64,000 bases of DNA from Candidatus Dormiibacterota bacterium (GTDB taxonomy: Bacteria; Chloroflexota; Dormibacteria; CF-121), in contig DASZZN010000041.1 in NCBI GenBank assembly GCA_035544955.1, forward strand, positions 1-64,000, in the 5' to 3' direction. Position numbers and translations under genes: made by a program. Shown piece by piece: positions 16,278 to 25,090 of the stretch. The notes under the pieces are model-generated. The model worked only from the letters and a program-made list of their open reading frames with translations. It was not told where the DNA came from and made no database searches. Positions within the stretch are counted from its first letter, which is position 1; each line of letters opens with the position of its first letter.

Positions 16278-17419
16278 CGATAGAGCTGCAGAAACGCCTC
16301 GGCCACCGCGGCGTTGATCGACGAGGGGACCGGTACCACGACGTCGTCGGGGCTGGTGCGCCCACGCGCGACGGCTTCCAGGCACCGCGCCTGGAGCGCA
16401 AATCCGAGGTCCATCGATTCAATCGAATTCCCGAGCGGCCTAGGCCCGCCCAGGTTCACCATGTGCCCTCCGGCCAGCAGATGAATCGCTCGCCCATCCG
16501 TGAGCACCAACGTCGTTACGCCATCCGGCCCGTCCTGGCGCTTCGCGACCCGCGGATCGGCCGCGATCCGTTCGACAGCGATCTCTGCGGGGAAATGCCC
16601 GGCGTTGATCAGGACGACCCGATCACGAAGAACATCGAGGTCCGCCTCGGTCACGACCCCCTCCGCGCCGGTGGCCGTGATGACGATCTCGGCCGTCCTG
16701 AGCCCCGCGTCGCGCTCCGGCACCCGGAACCCGTCGAAGCTGGCCTCCAGCCGCAAGACCGGATCCCGCTCGATTACGGACACCGTGGCGTATGCATTAC
16801 GAAAGCTCGCGGCGATGCCCTTTCCGACGGACCCGTAGCCAAACACCAGGACGTTGCGCCCGTTCGGGGCCCGATTGGTAATTCTCAAGAACGACTCCAG
16901 GACGCTCTGGCCGACCGCATGCCGGTTTTCCGCGAACTGCTTGATCGGGCTGTCGTTGATCACGAGGATCGGACGCTTGAGTTGCGAGCGCAGCCCGGCG
17001 AGGCGCATGCGGCCGGAGGTCGTCTCCTCGGTGCCGCCCAGCAGCCGCTCATACGGGTTCCCCAGATAACGGACAAACAGGTCGCCGCCGTTGTCCAAAA
17101 TCAAGTTCGGCTGGGCCCTCAGGACCTCGCCTAAACAGCGATCATGCTCGCGCTCATCGGTGGTCCGATCGCCGATCACCTGGACGCCGTTGGCCCTCAG
17201 ATATTCGACGGCCTCGGGCTGTGTGCTATTGAGATTCCCGGTCGAAACGACCCCAGCGCCACCGGCTTTCAGTGTCAGCAGCAGCGCCACGGTCTTGGGC
17301 TCGAGGTGAATACCCGTGCCGATCGTCAGGTCTGAAAACGGCTGCGTTTTGGCGAAGTCCTCGGCGATCGCCCGGAGCAGCCGGCAGTTGCTTCGGACCC
17401 AGTCAATCCGTGATGTCAT
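16274..17419 (-). CDS. Adenosylhomocysteinase-like NAD-dependent hydrolase
   Basis: 381 aa, shorter than canonical SAHH (about 430-470) and closer to the archaeal/short bacterial type. Family motifs: GTGIHLEPKTVALLLTLKAGGA, NLNSTQPE, LILDNGGDL, GTEETTSGRMRL, VFGYGSVGKGIA (NAD fold), VVTEADLDVLRDRVVLINAGHF, LLAGGHMVNLGG. The catalytic stretch reads INDSPIKQFAENRHAVGQS where usual enzymes have NDxxTKxxFDNxYG, so Lys is kept but the usual Asp is Glu. It lies antisense inside the nucleoside island, ending over the stop of binding protein 1. SAH or inosylhomocysteine hydrolysis is plausible; another nucleoside thioether is possible. Confidence 0.75.
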   Translation of the reverse strand: MTSRIDWVRSNCRLLRAIAEDFAKTQPFSDLTIGTGIHLEPKTVALLLTLKAGGAGVVSTGNLNSTQPEAVEYLRANGVQVIGDRTTDEREHDRCLGEVLRAQPNLILDNGGDLFVRYLGNPYERLLGGTEETTSGRMRLAGLRSQLKRPILVINDSPIKQFAENRHAVGQSVLESFLRITNRAPNGRNVLVFGYGSVGKGIAASFRNAYATVSVIERDPVLRLEASFDGFRVPERDAGLRTAEIVITATGAEGVVTEADLDVLRDRVVLINAGHFPAEIAVERIAADPRVAKRQDGPDGVTTLVLTDGRAIHLLAGGHMVNLGGPRPLGNSIESMDLGFALQARCLEAVARGRTSPDDVVVPVPSSINAAVAEAFLQLYR

Positions 17420-17537
17420 GGGCAGACATTAGCGATTCTTAGGCTGCTGGCAAACCGGCCGTGATCGTGAAAGAATATCCGTCGGTAAAACTCCACGGGC
17501 CCTGTCCGGCATTGGAGACAAAAAGGAGGGGAAGCGC

Positions 17538-18587
17538 GTGCGGAAGATTCTTATCCCGCTGGCAGTGGTTGGCGCCCTGGTCCTCGCGAGCTGCGGAAGC
17601 AGCGCACCGGCGGCGTCAAGCTGTTCGAAGACATTCAAGGTCGGGTTCGTCACCGACATCGGGAAGCTCGGCGACAAGGGCTTCAACGACGCGGGCTGGA
17701 AGGGGGTTCAGGACGCGACGGCCGACTCGAGCCTGTGTGTGCAGAGCAAGTTCCTGGAGTCCAAGCAACCCACCGACTACACGCCGAATATTCAGCAGTT
17801 CGTCGACCAGAAATACGACATGGTGGTCGCGGCCGGGTTCTTGCTCGGCGATGACACGCTGAAGGCCGCCAAGGCCAATCCGAACGTGAAGTTCTCGATC
17901 GTTGACTCGGCGGACTTCGCCGATCCAGTCGCACCGACGAACTTCACCGGGCTTCTCTTCAAGCAGGATCAGGGCGCATTCCTGGTTGGAGCCCTCGCGG
18001 CCCTGCTGTCGAAGACCAACCACATCGGCGGCGTCTACGGCCTCGACGTCCCGGCGGTCGTCCAATTCCGCAAGGGATACGAGAACGGCGCGAAGTACAT
18101 CAACCCCACCATCAAGGTTGACGGTGTCTTCCACCCGGCGGCCGCTAACGCATTCGCCGACCCGGACTGGGGCAAGGCGCGCGCCCAGGACGAGTTGAGT
18201 GGCGGCGCCGACGTGATTTTCGCCGCCGGTGGCGCGACCGGCAACGGGGCGCTGCTCGCCGCCAAAGAGGCTAACAAGCCATGCATCGGGGTTGACGTTG
18301 ACCAGTACTTCACCTACCCGGATGTCGATCCGTGCCTGGTCACCAGCGCCTTGAAGCAGATCTCGGTCGCCGTCAAGTCGATCATCACGAGCGCGGTGAA
18401 AAATCAGTGGCCAACCGGTGGCATCCAGAACTTCGACATCAAGAACGGTGGCGTCGGGCTGGCTCCCTACCATCAGTGGGACTCGAAAGTCACGGCCGAT
18501 ATCAAGACCAAGCTTCAGGACATCATGGCCAAACTCAAGGACGGCAGCCTGAGCACAGGAGCGGAGGGGCTCACCAAATACTCGTAA
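17538..18587 (+). CDS. BMP-family nucleoside-binding lipoprotein 2
   Basis: 349 aa. Start GTG at 17538 with AAGGAGG about 8 nt upstream. Signal peptide with lipobox LASCGS, then the BMP fold: VGFVTDIGKLGDKGFNDAGWKGVQDA, YDMVVAAGFLLGDDTLKAAK, FKQDQGAFLVGALAALLSK, GGVYGLDVPAVVQFRKGYENGAKY, VIFAAGGATGNGALLAAKE and GVDVDQYFTYPD. Receptor of the nucleoside ABC transporter encoded immediately downstream. Its TAA overlaps the inferred GTA start of the ATPase gene. The 118-bp gap to the divergent SAHH-like gene must hold both promoters. Confidence 0.9.
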   Translation: MRKILIPLAVVGALVLASCGSSAPAASSCSKTFKVGFVTDIGKLGDKGFNDAGWKGVQDATADSSLCVQSKFLESKQPTDYTPNIQQFVDQKYDMVVAAGFLLGDDTLKAAKANPNVKFSIVDSADFADPVAPTNFTGLLFKQDQGAFLVGALAALLSKTNHIGGVYGLDVPAVVQFRKGYENGAKYINPTIKVDGVFHPAAANAFADPDWGKARAQDELSGGADVIFAAGGATGNGALLAAKEANKPCIGVDVDQYFTYPDVDPCLVTSALKQISVAVKSIITSAVKNQWPTGGIQNFDIKNGGVGLAPYHQWDSKVTADIKTKLQDIMAKLKDGSLSTGAEGLTKYS

Positions 18588-20113
18588 GCGCGTCACCGGC
18601 GCTGGAGCTTCGAGGGATCGTCAAGACGTTCCCGGGGCTCCGGGCGAATGACAACGTGGACCTGGTCATCGAGTGGGGCCAGGTCCACGCGCTTCTGGGC
18701 GAGAACGGCGCCGGCAAGACGACTCTCATGAATGTCGTCTACGGGCTGGTTCGCGCCGACAGCGGCGAGATCGTCTTTGATGGCCGCCCCGCCATCATCC
18801 ATGGTCCGACGGACGCCATCGGGCTCGGCATCGGCATGGTGCACCAGCACTTCATGCTCATCCCACCGTTGACCGTTGCCGAGAACATCATCCTTGGGCA
18901 TGAGACCGTTGGCCCCGCGGGCACGGTCGATCTCCAGGAGGCGCGGCAGAAGGTTACCGAGCTGGCCACCCGCTACGGTCTCGAGGTCGATCCGATGGCT
19001 CGGGTTTCGGACCTGTCAGTAGGCCTGCAGCAGCGGGTCGAGATCCTCAAGACGCTGTACCGCGGCGCACGGCTGCTGATCATGGATGAGCCCACGGCTG
19101 TTCTCACGCCGCAGGAGGCGCAGGGTCTCTTCGAGATCCTGCGCAGCCTGGCCAAAGAAGGCAAGGCGATCATTTTTATTACTCATAAACTCGGTGAAGT
19201 CATCGACATTGCCGATCAGATCACCGTCATGCGCCACGGGAAGGTCGTCGCCACCACGACGCCCGGCGAGTCGAGTCCCGCGGACCTGGCTCGGCTGATG
19301 GTCGGCCGGCCGGTCATGCTGCAGGTCGACAAGAGCCCGGCCCGTCCGGGAAAGCCGGTCATGCAGCTGCAGCAGCTAGTCATCGACGACGATCGTCACC
19401 ATGTCGCCGTCGAAGGGGTCGACCTCGAGATCCGTTCCGGCGAGATCGTTGGTGTTGCCGGCGTCGAAGGGAACGGTCAGACAGAGCTGGTCGAGGCCCT
19501 GGTCGGACTACGCCAACCACGGTCGGGCAGGATCCTGCTCAACGGCCGCGATGTGACTCGGACCGGCGCACGGATGTTTATTGGCCTTGGCGTGGGCCAC
19601 ATTCCGGCCGATCGGCACCGCATGGGCATCGTGCTGGAACATTCGATTGCCGACAACCTGGTGCTCTCCACCTACGATCGGCCGCCCTTCGCCTCCGGGA
19701 TCGTCCGCCAGCTGACTGCCGTGCTGAATTACGCGCGCAAACTGATCAAGTCATTCGACATTCGCGCCGGGTCGCCGGCGCAACCGGTCGGATCGTTGAG
19801 TGGCGGCAATCAACAGAAAGTCGTCGCCGCCCGCGAGCTTGGGCGCAATCCGAAGATCCTGGTTGCCAGTCAGCCGACGCGGGGCCTCGACGTCGGCTCG
19901 ATCGAATTTATTCACAAGCAGATCGTTACGCAGCGCGATGCCGGGCTGGGCGTGCTGCTCGTCTCGTCGGAGCTGGACGAGGTCCTGTCACTGTCCGACC
20001 GAGTGGCCGTGATGTATCGCGGCCAAATCGTCGGCGTGCTCGAAGGCCAAGCCGCCGAGCGCGAAAAGATCGGCTTGATGATGGCGGGAGCCGCTGAGGC
20101 CGCGCGTCCATGA
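18584..20113 (+). CDS. Nucleoside ABC transporter ATP-binding protein (duplicated, RbsA/NupO-like)
   Basis: About 509 aa. Two ABC domains: the first has GENGAGKT (Walker A), LSVGLQQRVEIL and LLIMDEPTAVLTPQE; the second, as usual in this family, has a degenerate P-loop (GVEGNGQTE) with LSGGNQQKVV and ASQPTRGLD. The sequence VSASPALELRGIVKTFPG is needed for the first beta strand, but its first codon is GTA at 18584, overlapping the stop of the binding-protein gene as GTAA. The only other in-frame candidates are a CTG at 18602 and a GTG near 18653 that would delete strand 1. A far upstream in-frame start (18332) would overlap the previous gene by 250 bp and encode unrelated sequence. Confidence 0.9.
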   Translation, partial: VSASPALELRGIVKTFPGLRANDNVDLVIEWGQVHALLGENGAGKTTLMNVVYGLVRADSGEIVFDGRPAIIHGPTDAIGLGIGMVHQHFMLIPPLTVAENIILGHETVGPAGTVDLQEARQKVTELATRYGLEVDPMARVSDLSVGLQQRVEILKTLYRGARLLIMDEPTAVLTPQEAQGLFEILRSLAKEGKAIIFITHKLGEVIDIADQITVMRHGKVVATTTPGESSPADLARLMVGRPVMLQVDKSPARPGKPVMQLQQLVIDDDRHHVAVEGVDLEIRSGEIVGVAGVEGNGQTELVEALVGLRQPRSGRILLNGRDVTRTGARMFIGLGVGHIPADRHRMGIVLEHSIADNLVLSTYDRPPFASGIVRQLTAVLNYARKLIKSFDIRAGSPAQPVGSLSGGNQQKVVAARELGRNPKILVASQPTRGLDVGSIEFIHKQIVTQRDAGLGVLLVSSELDEVLSLSDRVAVMYRGQIVGVLEGQAAEREKIGLMMAGAAEAARP

Positions 20114-21195
20114 ATCAGCGTTCTCGCCGGATCGCCTCAGCCGTCCTGCTTCCGGTGATCTCGGTCGTGGCCGGGTTCGTCGTGGCCGGCCTGGCCGTTG
20201 CGCTCAGCGGCGCCGATCCATGGCAATCGTTCTATGCCCTGTTCCAGGGCGCGTTTATCAATCCGCACGCGTTTCCCGACACCCTGGTCGCCACGACGCC
20301 TTATATTTTCCTGGGGCTGGGCGTTGCCCTTGGGTTTCGCGCCGGCCTCTTCAACATCGGCGCCGAAGGCCAGTTCTACATTGGCGCACTGTTCGGCGTC
20401 TTCATCGGGTATAGCCTGCATGGGCTGCCCGCGGTTGTGCATATTCTGCTGGCGCTGCTGGCGGGAATTCTTGGCGGCTTTCTCTGGGCGGCCGTCCCGG
20501 GCATCCTCAAGGCACGCTTCGGTGCCCATGAAGTGATCACCACGATCATGCTGAACTACGTCGCGTTTGCGCTGGTGAACTTCCTGATCAACAACGGCCC
20601 CATGGTCGACAAGACGTCGTCAGCGCCGCGGACGCCCTACATCGATCCCGCGGCGCAACTGCCGATTCTCGTGTCGGGCACGCGGCTGCACGCCGGGCTC
20701 TTACTCGCCCTACTGTCCATCCCCGTGGTCTGGTTCTTGCTGGATCGGACGACGATCGGCTTCAGGATACGAACCGTGGGGTTCAGCGCGACGGCGGCCC
20801 GTGCCGCCGGGATCTCGGTGGCATGGACCATCCTTGCCACGATGGGCATTTCGGGTGGCCTCGCCGGCCTCGCCGGCGCCGACGAAGTCCTCGGCGTCGC
20901 GCACTACATGCCGCCCAGTTTTTCGACCGGCTACGGCTTCGACGCCATCGCCGTGGCGCTGCTCGCCCGGAGTAACCCCTGGGCGATGCTTCCCGCAGCG
21001 TTTCTCTTTGGCGCCCTGAGCAGCGGGTCCAGATTTATGCAATTCCAGACACAGGTCAGTGCCGATGTCATTTCGGTCGTTGAAGCGACCGTCATCATGT
21101 TCATCGCCGCCCCGGTGCTCTTCCAATGGATCTTCCGGCTGCGTCGGACGCCCGCGCCGCCCGTCAAGCTCGCCAGTGAAGAGGGCGTGCTATAG
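20110..21195 (+). CDS. Nucleoside ABC transporter permease 1 (NupP/YufP-like)
   Basis: 361 aa, ATG overlapping the ATPase stop (ATGA). About ten membrane segments with the BPD_transp_2 pattern: YIFLGLGVALGFRAGLFNIGAEGQFYIGALFGV, LKARFGAHEVITTIMLNYVAFAL (cytoplasmic coupling loop), GFRIRTVGFSATAARAAGISV and GFDAIAVALLARSNPWAMLPAAFLFGAL. Forms the membrane channel with the next gene. Confidence 0.9.
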   Translation: MNQRSRRIASAVLLPVISVVAGFVVAGLAVALSGADPWQSFYALFQGAFINPHAFPDTLVATTPYIFLGLGVALGFRAGLFNIGAEGQFYIGALFGVFIGYSLHGLPAVVHILLALLAGILGGFLWAAVPGILKARFGAHEVITTIMLNYVAFALVNFLINNGPMVDKTSSAPRTPYIDPAAQLPILVSGTRLHAGLLLALLSIPVVWFLLDRTTIGFRIRTVGFSATAARAAGISVAWTILATMGISGGLAGLAGADEVLGVAHYMPPSFSTGYGFDAIAVALLARSNPWAMLPAAFLFGALSSGSRFMQFQTQVSADVISVVEATVIMFIAAPVLFQWIFRLRRTPAPPVKLASEEGVL

Positions 21196-22127
21196 ACGTC
21201 ATCGTCGGGCTCCTGGCCGCAACCTTGAACGAGGCGACGCCACTGACGCTGGCGGCGCTAGGCGGCGTCATCAGCGAACGCTCGGGCGTCGTGAATATCG
21301 CGCTCGAGGGGATGATGCTGATGAGCGCCTTTACCGGCTACGTGGCGGCGTTCCAGACCCACAATCTCTGGTTGGGGGTGCTCGCCGGGGTATTGACCGG
21401 CGTCGTGATCTCAGCCCTTCATGCCGCGCTCTCGATCAGCCTGATGGTCGATCAGATCGTCAGTGGCTTCGTGATCAATATTCTCGCGCTGGGCATCACG
21501 GGAGTATTTTTTAAAGGCTTTCTGCAAGAGGCGTCCGTTGCGGGACCTGGTGTTCTGCCAACCTGGCACATTCCGTTGCTCTCCAGCATCCCGGTGATTG
21601 GCCCTATCTTGTTCGTGCACCAACCAATTACCTACGCGATGCTGATCGCGATCGTGCTGGTGCAATTCTTGCTCTTCCGGACCGTGTGGGGCCTTCGAAC
21701 GCGGGCCGTCGGGGAGCATCCGTTGGCCGCCGACACGGTCGGCATCAATGTCTATCGTGTACGTTATCTCGCTGTCATCCTGAGCGGCGGCCTGGCCGGG
21801 CTGGGCGGGACGTATTTTTCTTTACAACAGATTGGGCAATTTCTACCCAACATGACCGGCGGCCGGGGGTTCATCGCACTGGCAGCGATGATCTTTGGCA
21901 AGTGGAAGCCGCTGGGCGCCTTCTACGCCTGCCTACTCTTTGCGGGCGCCGAGGCATTCGCCGGCCAGATCCAGATCTGGGGATGGCATATCCCGGTTGT
22001 GGGATGGCCGATACCGTTTCAGTTCCTGGGCATGCTGCCGTATTTGCTGACCATCATCGTGGTGGCGGGAGCCATGGGGCGCGCCGTGGCCCCGGCGGCG
22101 GATGGCAAGCCCTACCGGAAGGCATAG
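21192..22127 (+). CDS. Nucleoside ABC transporter permease 2 (NupQ/YufQ-like)
   Basis: About 311 aa if started at the ATA (21192) that overlaps the TAG of permease 1. The family N-terminus (a hydrophobic helix before ATPLTLAALGGVISERSGVVNIALEGMMLMSAF) requires DVIVGLLAATLNE to be translated, upstream of the first TTG at 21225; no ATG/GTG/TTG is available. Later hallmarks are SLMVDQIVSGFVINILALGITGVFFKG, LRTRAVGEHPLAADTVGINVYRVRY, LAGLGGTYFSL and MTGGRGFIALAAMIFGKWKPLGAFYACLLFAGAEA. Confidence 0.88.
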   Translation: MDVIVGLLAATLNEATPLTLAALGGVISERSGVVNIALEGMMLMSAFTGYVAAFQTHNLWLGVLAGVLTGVVISALHAALSISLMVDQIVSGFVINILALGITGVFFKGFLQEASVAGPGVLPTWHIPLLSSIPVIGPILFVHQPITYAMLIAIVLVQFLLFRTVWGLRTRAVGEHPLAADTVGINVYRVRYLAVILSGGLAGLGGTYFSLQQIGQFLPNMTGGRGFIALAAMIFGKWKPLGAFYACLLFAGAEAFAGQIQIWGWHIPVVGWPIPFQFLGMLPYLLTIIVVAGAMGRAVAPAADGKPYRKA

Positions 22128-22157
22128 GCCTCGGTCGCGTCCTGGCGGGCTTGATTG

Positions 22158-23078
22158 ATGGCCAGAATTGTCGTCCTGGGCAGCCTCAACGTGGACCTGG
22201 TTGTGACCGTCCGGCGTTTGCCACAGCCCGGCGAGACGGTTCTGGGCGACCGGCTTGGCAGCCATCCGGGTGGCAAGGGCGCGAACCAGGCCGTCGCCGC
22301 AGCTCGCCTCGGCGGCCAGGTGGCGATGATCGGTCGCGTGGGCAACGATAGCTTCGGCGCGGAACTGATCGAGAATCTAAAGTCAAATCGCGTGGACTCG
22401 TCGGGTGTCGAGCGTGATCCGGCGGCGCCGACCGGTGCCGCCTTGATCTACGTCGAGGCCGGCGGTCAAAACATGATCGCGGTCGCCCCGGGCGCCAACG
22501 GCGCCCTCGGCCCGATGGACGCTCAACGCGCCGTCTCGAGGCTCGTGGCGGGCGACGTCCTTGTCTTGCAGCTCGAGGTCCCCATCAGCGTCATCGAACA
22601 CGCGGCCACCGTCGCCCGCCGGGCCGGGGCTTTTGTCTTGCTCAATGCCGCGCCCGCCCAGCGGCTCGAGCCGGGGCTCTTGAGTCAGCTGGACGCGCTC
22701 GTCGTCAACGAACGCGAGGCCAGCGCGTTCGTCGATCGTGACGACCCGTCAACCATGGCGGCAGCATTACGGACCCTAGGCCCGAAGCTCGTGATCGTGA
22801 CGCTCGGGCCATCCGGCAGCGTCTTCTGCGACGAGACCGGCGTGCATCGCGTCGAGCCTTTTGACGTCGAGTCGATCGACAGTACCGGGGCCGGTGACGC
22901 CTTCATGGGCGCGCTTGCGGTCGGAATCGCCCGTAGGCTCCCCACAGCCGCCGCGGTTCGCTTCGCGAACGCTGCCGGTGCGGCGGCCACCAGCTCGGTC
23001 GGGGCCCAGGCGGCGCTGCCCCGGCTGGATGACCTGAGGCGGCGTTTTGGTCTCGACCTGTCATCCTCTGAGCAGTAA
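22158..23078 (+). CDS. rbsK: Ribokinase (PfkB family)
   Basis: 306 aa from the ATG at 22158 (a TTG lies just before). It phosphorylates ribose to ribose-5-phosphate. IVVLGSLNVDLVVTVRRLPQPGETVLG, the sugar-binding HPGGKGANQAVAAARLGG, MIGRVGNDSFG and the catalytic PfkB signature DSTGAGDAFMGALAVGIA are all present. With the nucleoside hydrolase that follows, it returns the ribose of imported nucleosides to central metabolism. Confidence 0.92.
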   Translation: MARIVVLGSLNVDLVVTVRRLPQPGETVLGDRLGSHPGGKGANQAVAAARLGGQVAMIGRVGNDSFGAELIENLKSNRVDSSGVERDPAAPTGAALIYVEAGGQNMIAVAPGANGALGPMDAQRAVSRLVAGDVLVLQLEVPISVIEHAATVARRAGAFVLLNAAPAQRLEPGLLSQLDALVVNEREASAFVDRDDPSTMAAALRTLGPKLVIVTLGPSGSVFCDETGVHRVEPFDVESIDSTGAGDAFMGALAVGIARRLPTAAAVRFANAAGAAATSSVGAQAALPRLDDLRRRFGLDLSSSEQ

Positions 23079-23080
23079 CA

Positions 23081-24028
23081 ATGCCTAGAAAGGTAATCCT
23101 GGATTGCGACCCAGGCCACGATGACGCCATGGCGATCTTGCTCGCGCACGGCAATCCGGAGATCGAGCTGCTGGCCATCACCACGGTCGCTGGTAATCAG
23201 ACCGTTGACAAGACGAGCCTCAATGCGCGCCGGGTCTGTTCCGTCGCTGGCATTCACGTGCCGATTGCCGCCGGCTGCGACCGGCCTCTTACTCGCGTAC
23301 TGAAAACGGCGGCTTATATTCATGGCGAATCCGGGCTCGACGGGCCGGCGTTTGGCGAACCGACGGTGCCGCTCGACGGGCGGCACGCCGTGGACTTATT
23401 GATCGAATTATTGATGTCCTCGAGTGGCGACATCACGCTGGTGCCGACCGCGCCGCTGACGAACATCGCCGTGGCCGTCCGCAAAGAGCCACGCATCGTC
23501 AAGAAAGTCAAAGAGATCGTCCTCATGGGTGGTGCCTACACAAGGGGCAATACGACACCAGCCGCTGAATTTAATATCGCCGTGGATCCCGAGGCGGCCG
23601 CGATTGTTTTCACGGCCGGCTGGCCATTGACGATGGTCGGCCTGGACTTGACGCACCAGGCGCTGGCCACCCCAGCCGTCCTGCAACGGATCGCCGCCCT
23701 CGGCACGCCAATATCAAAAATCGCTGTCCAGCTCATGGAGTTCTTTCGCGAGACGTACCGGCGCAATGCCGGCTTCGATTCACCGCCGGTGCACGATCCG
23801 TGCGCCGTTGCCCGGGTCATCGATCCAAACGTCATGACCTGCGTCGACGCCTTCGTCGCGATCGAGACCCGCGGTGAATTCACGTCCGGCATGACGGTGA
23901 CGGACTTCTCTGGGCGTTTGGGCCAGCCGAACGCGAAAGTCCCGACGCAGCTCGACGTGGCCAAGTTCTGGAATCTTATGGTCGACGCGATCGAGCGAAT
24001 CGGCGCGTCCGACGTCCAGGCGTCCTGA
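23081..24028 (+). CDS. Inosine/uridine-preferring nucleoside hydrolase
   Basis: 315 aa. It hydrolyses nucleosides to free base and ribose. KVILDCDPGHDDAMAILLAHGN carries the Ca2+-binding DxDPxxDD cluster; GESGLDGPAFGEP, LVPTAPLTNIAVAV, VLMGGAYTRGNTTPAAEFNIAVDPEAAAIVF (ribose-binding) and the HDPCAVARVIDP histidine complete the active site. It lies 2 bp after rbsK, so the two are coupled. A signal peptide is lacking, so hydrolysis is cytoplasmic after import. Confidence 0.92.
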   Translation: MPRKVILDCDPGHDDAMAILLAHGNPEIELLAITTVAGNQTVDKTSLNARRVCSVAGIHVPIAAGCDRPLTRVLKTAAYIHGESGLDGPAFGEPTVPLDGRHAVDLLIELLMSSSGDITLVPTAPLTNIAVAVRKEPRIVKKVKEIVLMGGAYTRGNTTPAAEFNIAVDPEAAAIVFTAGWPLTMVGLDLTHQALATPAVLQRIAALGTPISKIAVQLMEFFRETYRRNAGFDSPPVHDPCAVARVIDPNVMTCVDAFVAIETRGEFTSGMTVTDFSGRLGQPNAKVPTQLDVAKFWNLMVDAIERIGASDVQAS

Positions 24029-24031
24029 CCC

Positions 24032-25039
24032 GTGTCCCGTCGCGCGGCCGTGCTGATGATTTCTCTCATGCTCGCGGCCTGCGGCGGGCCAAATGCAGCC
24101 CCCGACACGGCTCGAACGCACGTCTGCATCGCGACCAACTCCGACGGGCCTGCGCCGCATACGTTCAACCAGCTGGCGATCGACGGCGCCCGCGGCACCG
24201 GCGCAGCCGTCCAGGTGATCACCTCGAAGACAACGACGGAGTATTTATCTGCGCTACAACGCTGTGTTGCCGCCAAGCCGGAATTGATTATTGCCGTGTC
24301 GATCGACATGGCGAGCGCCGTCTGGCACGCGGCGCAGGTGAATACGAAGCAAAAGTTTGCGCTGGTCGACGCGATGCCCGTCGACGACAACAGCCAGGAG
24401 GTCACCCTGAGCAACGTTAACGGGCTGCTCTTCAATGAACAGGAGCCGGCCTACCTGGTCGGCGCCATGGCGGGCTTGATGGAAAAAGAGAAAATCGGCA
24501 ATGCCAGCCACAACGTCCTGGGGGTACTCGGCTCGAACCACGGGCCCGGTGTCGATCCCTATATCGCCGGCTTCGTCACAGGTGCCCGCGACGCCGATCC
24601 GAGCGTGGTCTTCAAAATTGCGTACTCCGACTCGCAGGACACGGCATTCTGCAAGCAGCTGGGGATCACCCAGATCTCGGCGGGAGCCGATCTTCTCTTT
24701 GAAGTCACAGGCCGCTGCGCCTCCGGCTACATCGATGCCGCCTACGACGCCTCGGGCTATGCGATCGGCTCGAACAACGACCAGGCGTTCGTCAGCCCCG
24801 CGGTTATCACCAGCGCGTTGAAGCGCGTCGATCGGGCCGTTGCGCTGACGATCCAGCGGCTGCAAAACGGACAGTTTAGACCTGGCAAGCAGGTGTTCTC
24901 CCTGCAGGAAGATGCCACCGGCTTCAGCACGCCCAGCAGCGTCGTCCCCCAGGACATCGTCAACCAGGTCCTCGATCTGCGCACGAAGATCCGCAACGGC
25001 AGCATCACGCCACCGGACGTCGTCCCGCCGGGTGTCTAA
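24032..25039 (+). CDS. BMP-family nucleoside-binding lipoprotein 3
   Basis: 335 aa from a GTG three bases after the nucleoside hydrolase stop. Short signal with lipobox LAACGG. The BMP fold is more diverged than in binding protein 2: HVCIATNSDGPAPHTFNQLAIDGARG, PELIIAVSIDMASAVWHAA, FNEQEPAYLVGAMAGLM, and DLLFEVTGRCASGYIDAAY replacing the usual AGGTGNG region; GSNNDQAFVSPAVITSALKRVDRAV follows. Probably a third receptor for the same permease with a different ligand preference. A palindromic repeat follows the stop. Confidence 0.8.
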   Translation: MSRRAAVLMISLMLAACGGPNAAPDTARTHVCIATNSDGPAPHTFNQLAIDGARGTGAAVQVITSKTTTEYLSALQRCVAAKPELIIAVSIDMASAVWHAAQVNTKQKFALVDAMPVDDNSQEVTLSNVNGLLFNEQEPAYLVGAMAGLMEKEKIGNASHNVLGVLGSNHGPGVDPYIAGFVTGARDADPSVVFKIAYSDSQDTAFCKQLGITQISAGADLLFEVTGRCASGYIDAAYDASGYAIGSNNDQAFVSPAVITSALKRVDRAVALTIQRLQNGQFRPGKQVFSLQEDATGFSTPSSVVPQDIVNQVLDLRTKIRNGSITPPDVVPPGV

Positions 25040-25053
25040 TTGGCCGGAGGAAC

Positions 25054-25088
25054 TCCTTCCCCCCTCGGGGGGAGGGTCGGGTGGGGGT
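25054..25088 (+). repeat. GC-rich palindromic repeat, copy 4
   Basis: TTCCCCCCTC and GGGGGGAGGG arms, then TCGGGTGGGGG. It fills the gap between two convergent genes (binding protein 3 and adenosine deaminase), where it could act as a bidirectional transcription or mRNA-end element. Confidence 0.75.
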
Positions 25089-25090
25089 TT

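Noticed and set aside
18332-18583. Upstream in-frame start for the ABC ATPase
   Set aside because: It would overlap the binding-protein gene by 250 bp and encode Arg/His/Gln-rich sequence unlike any ABC protein.
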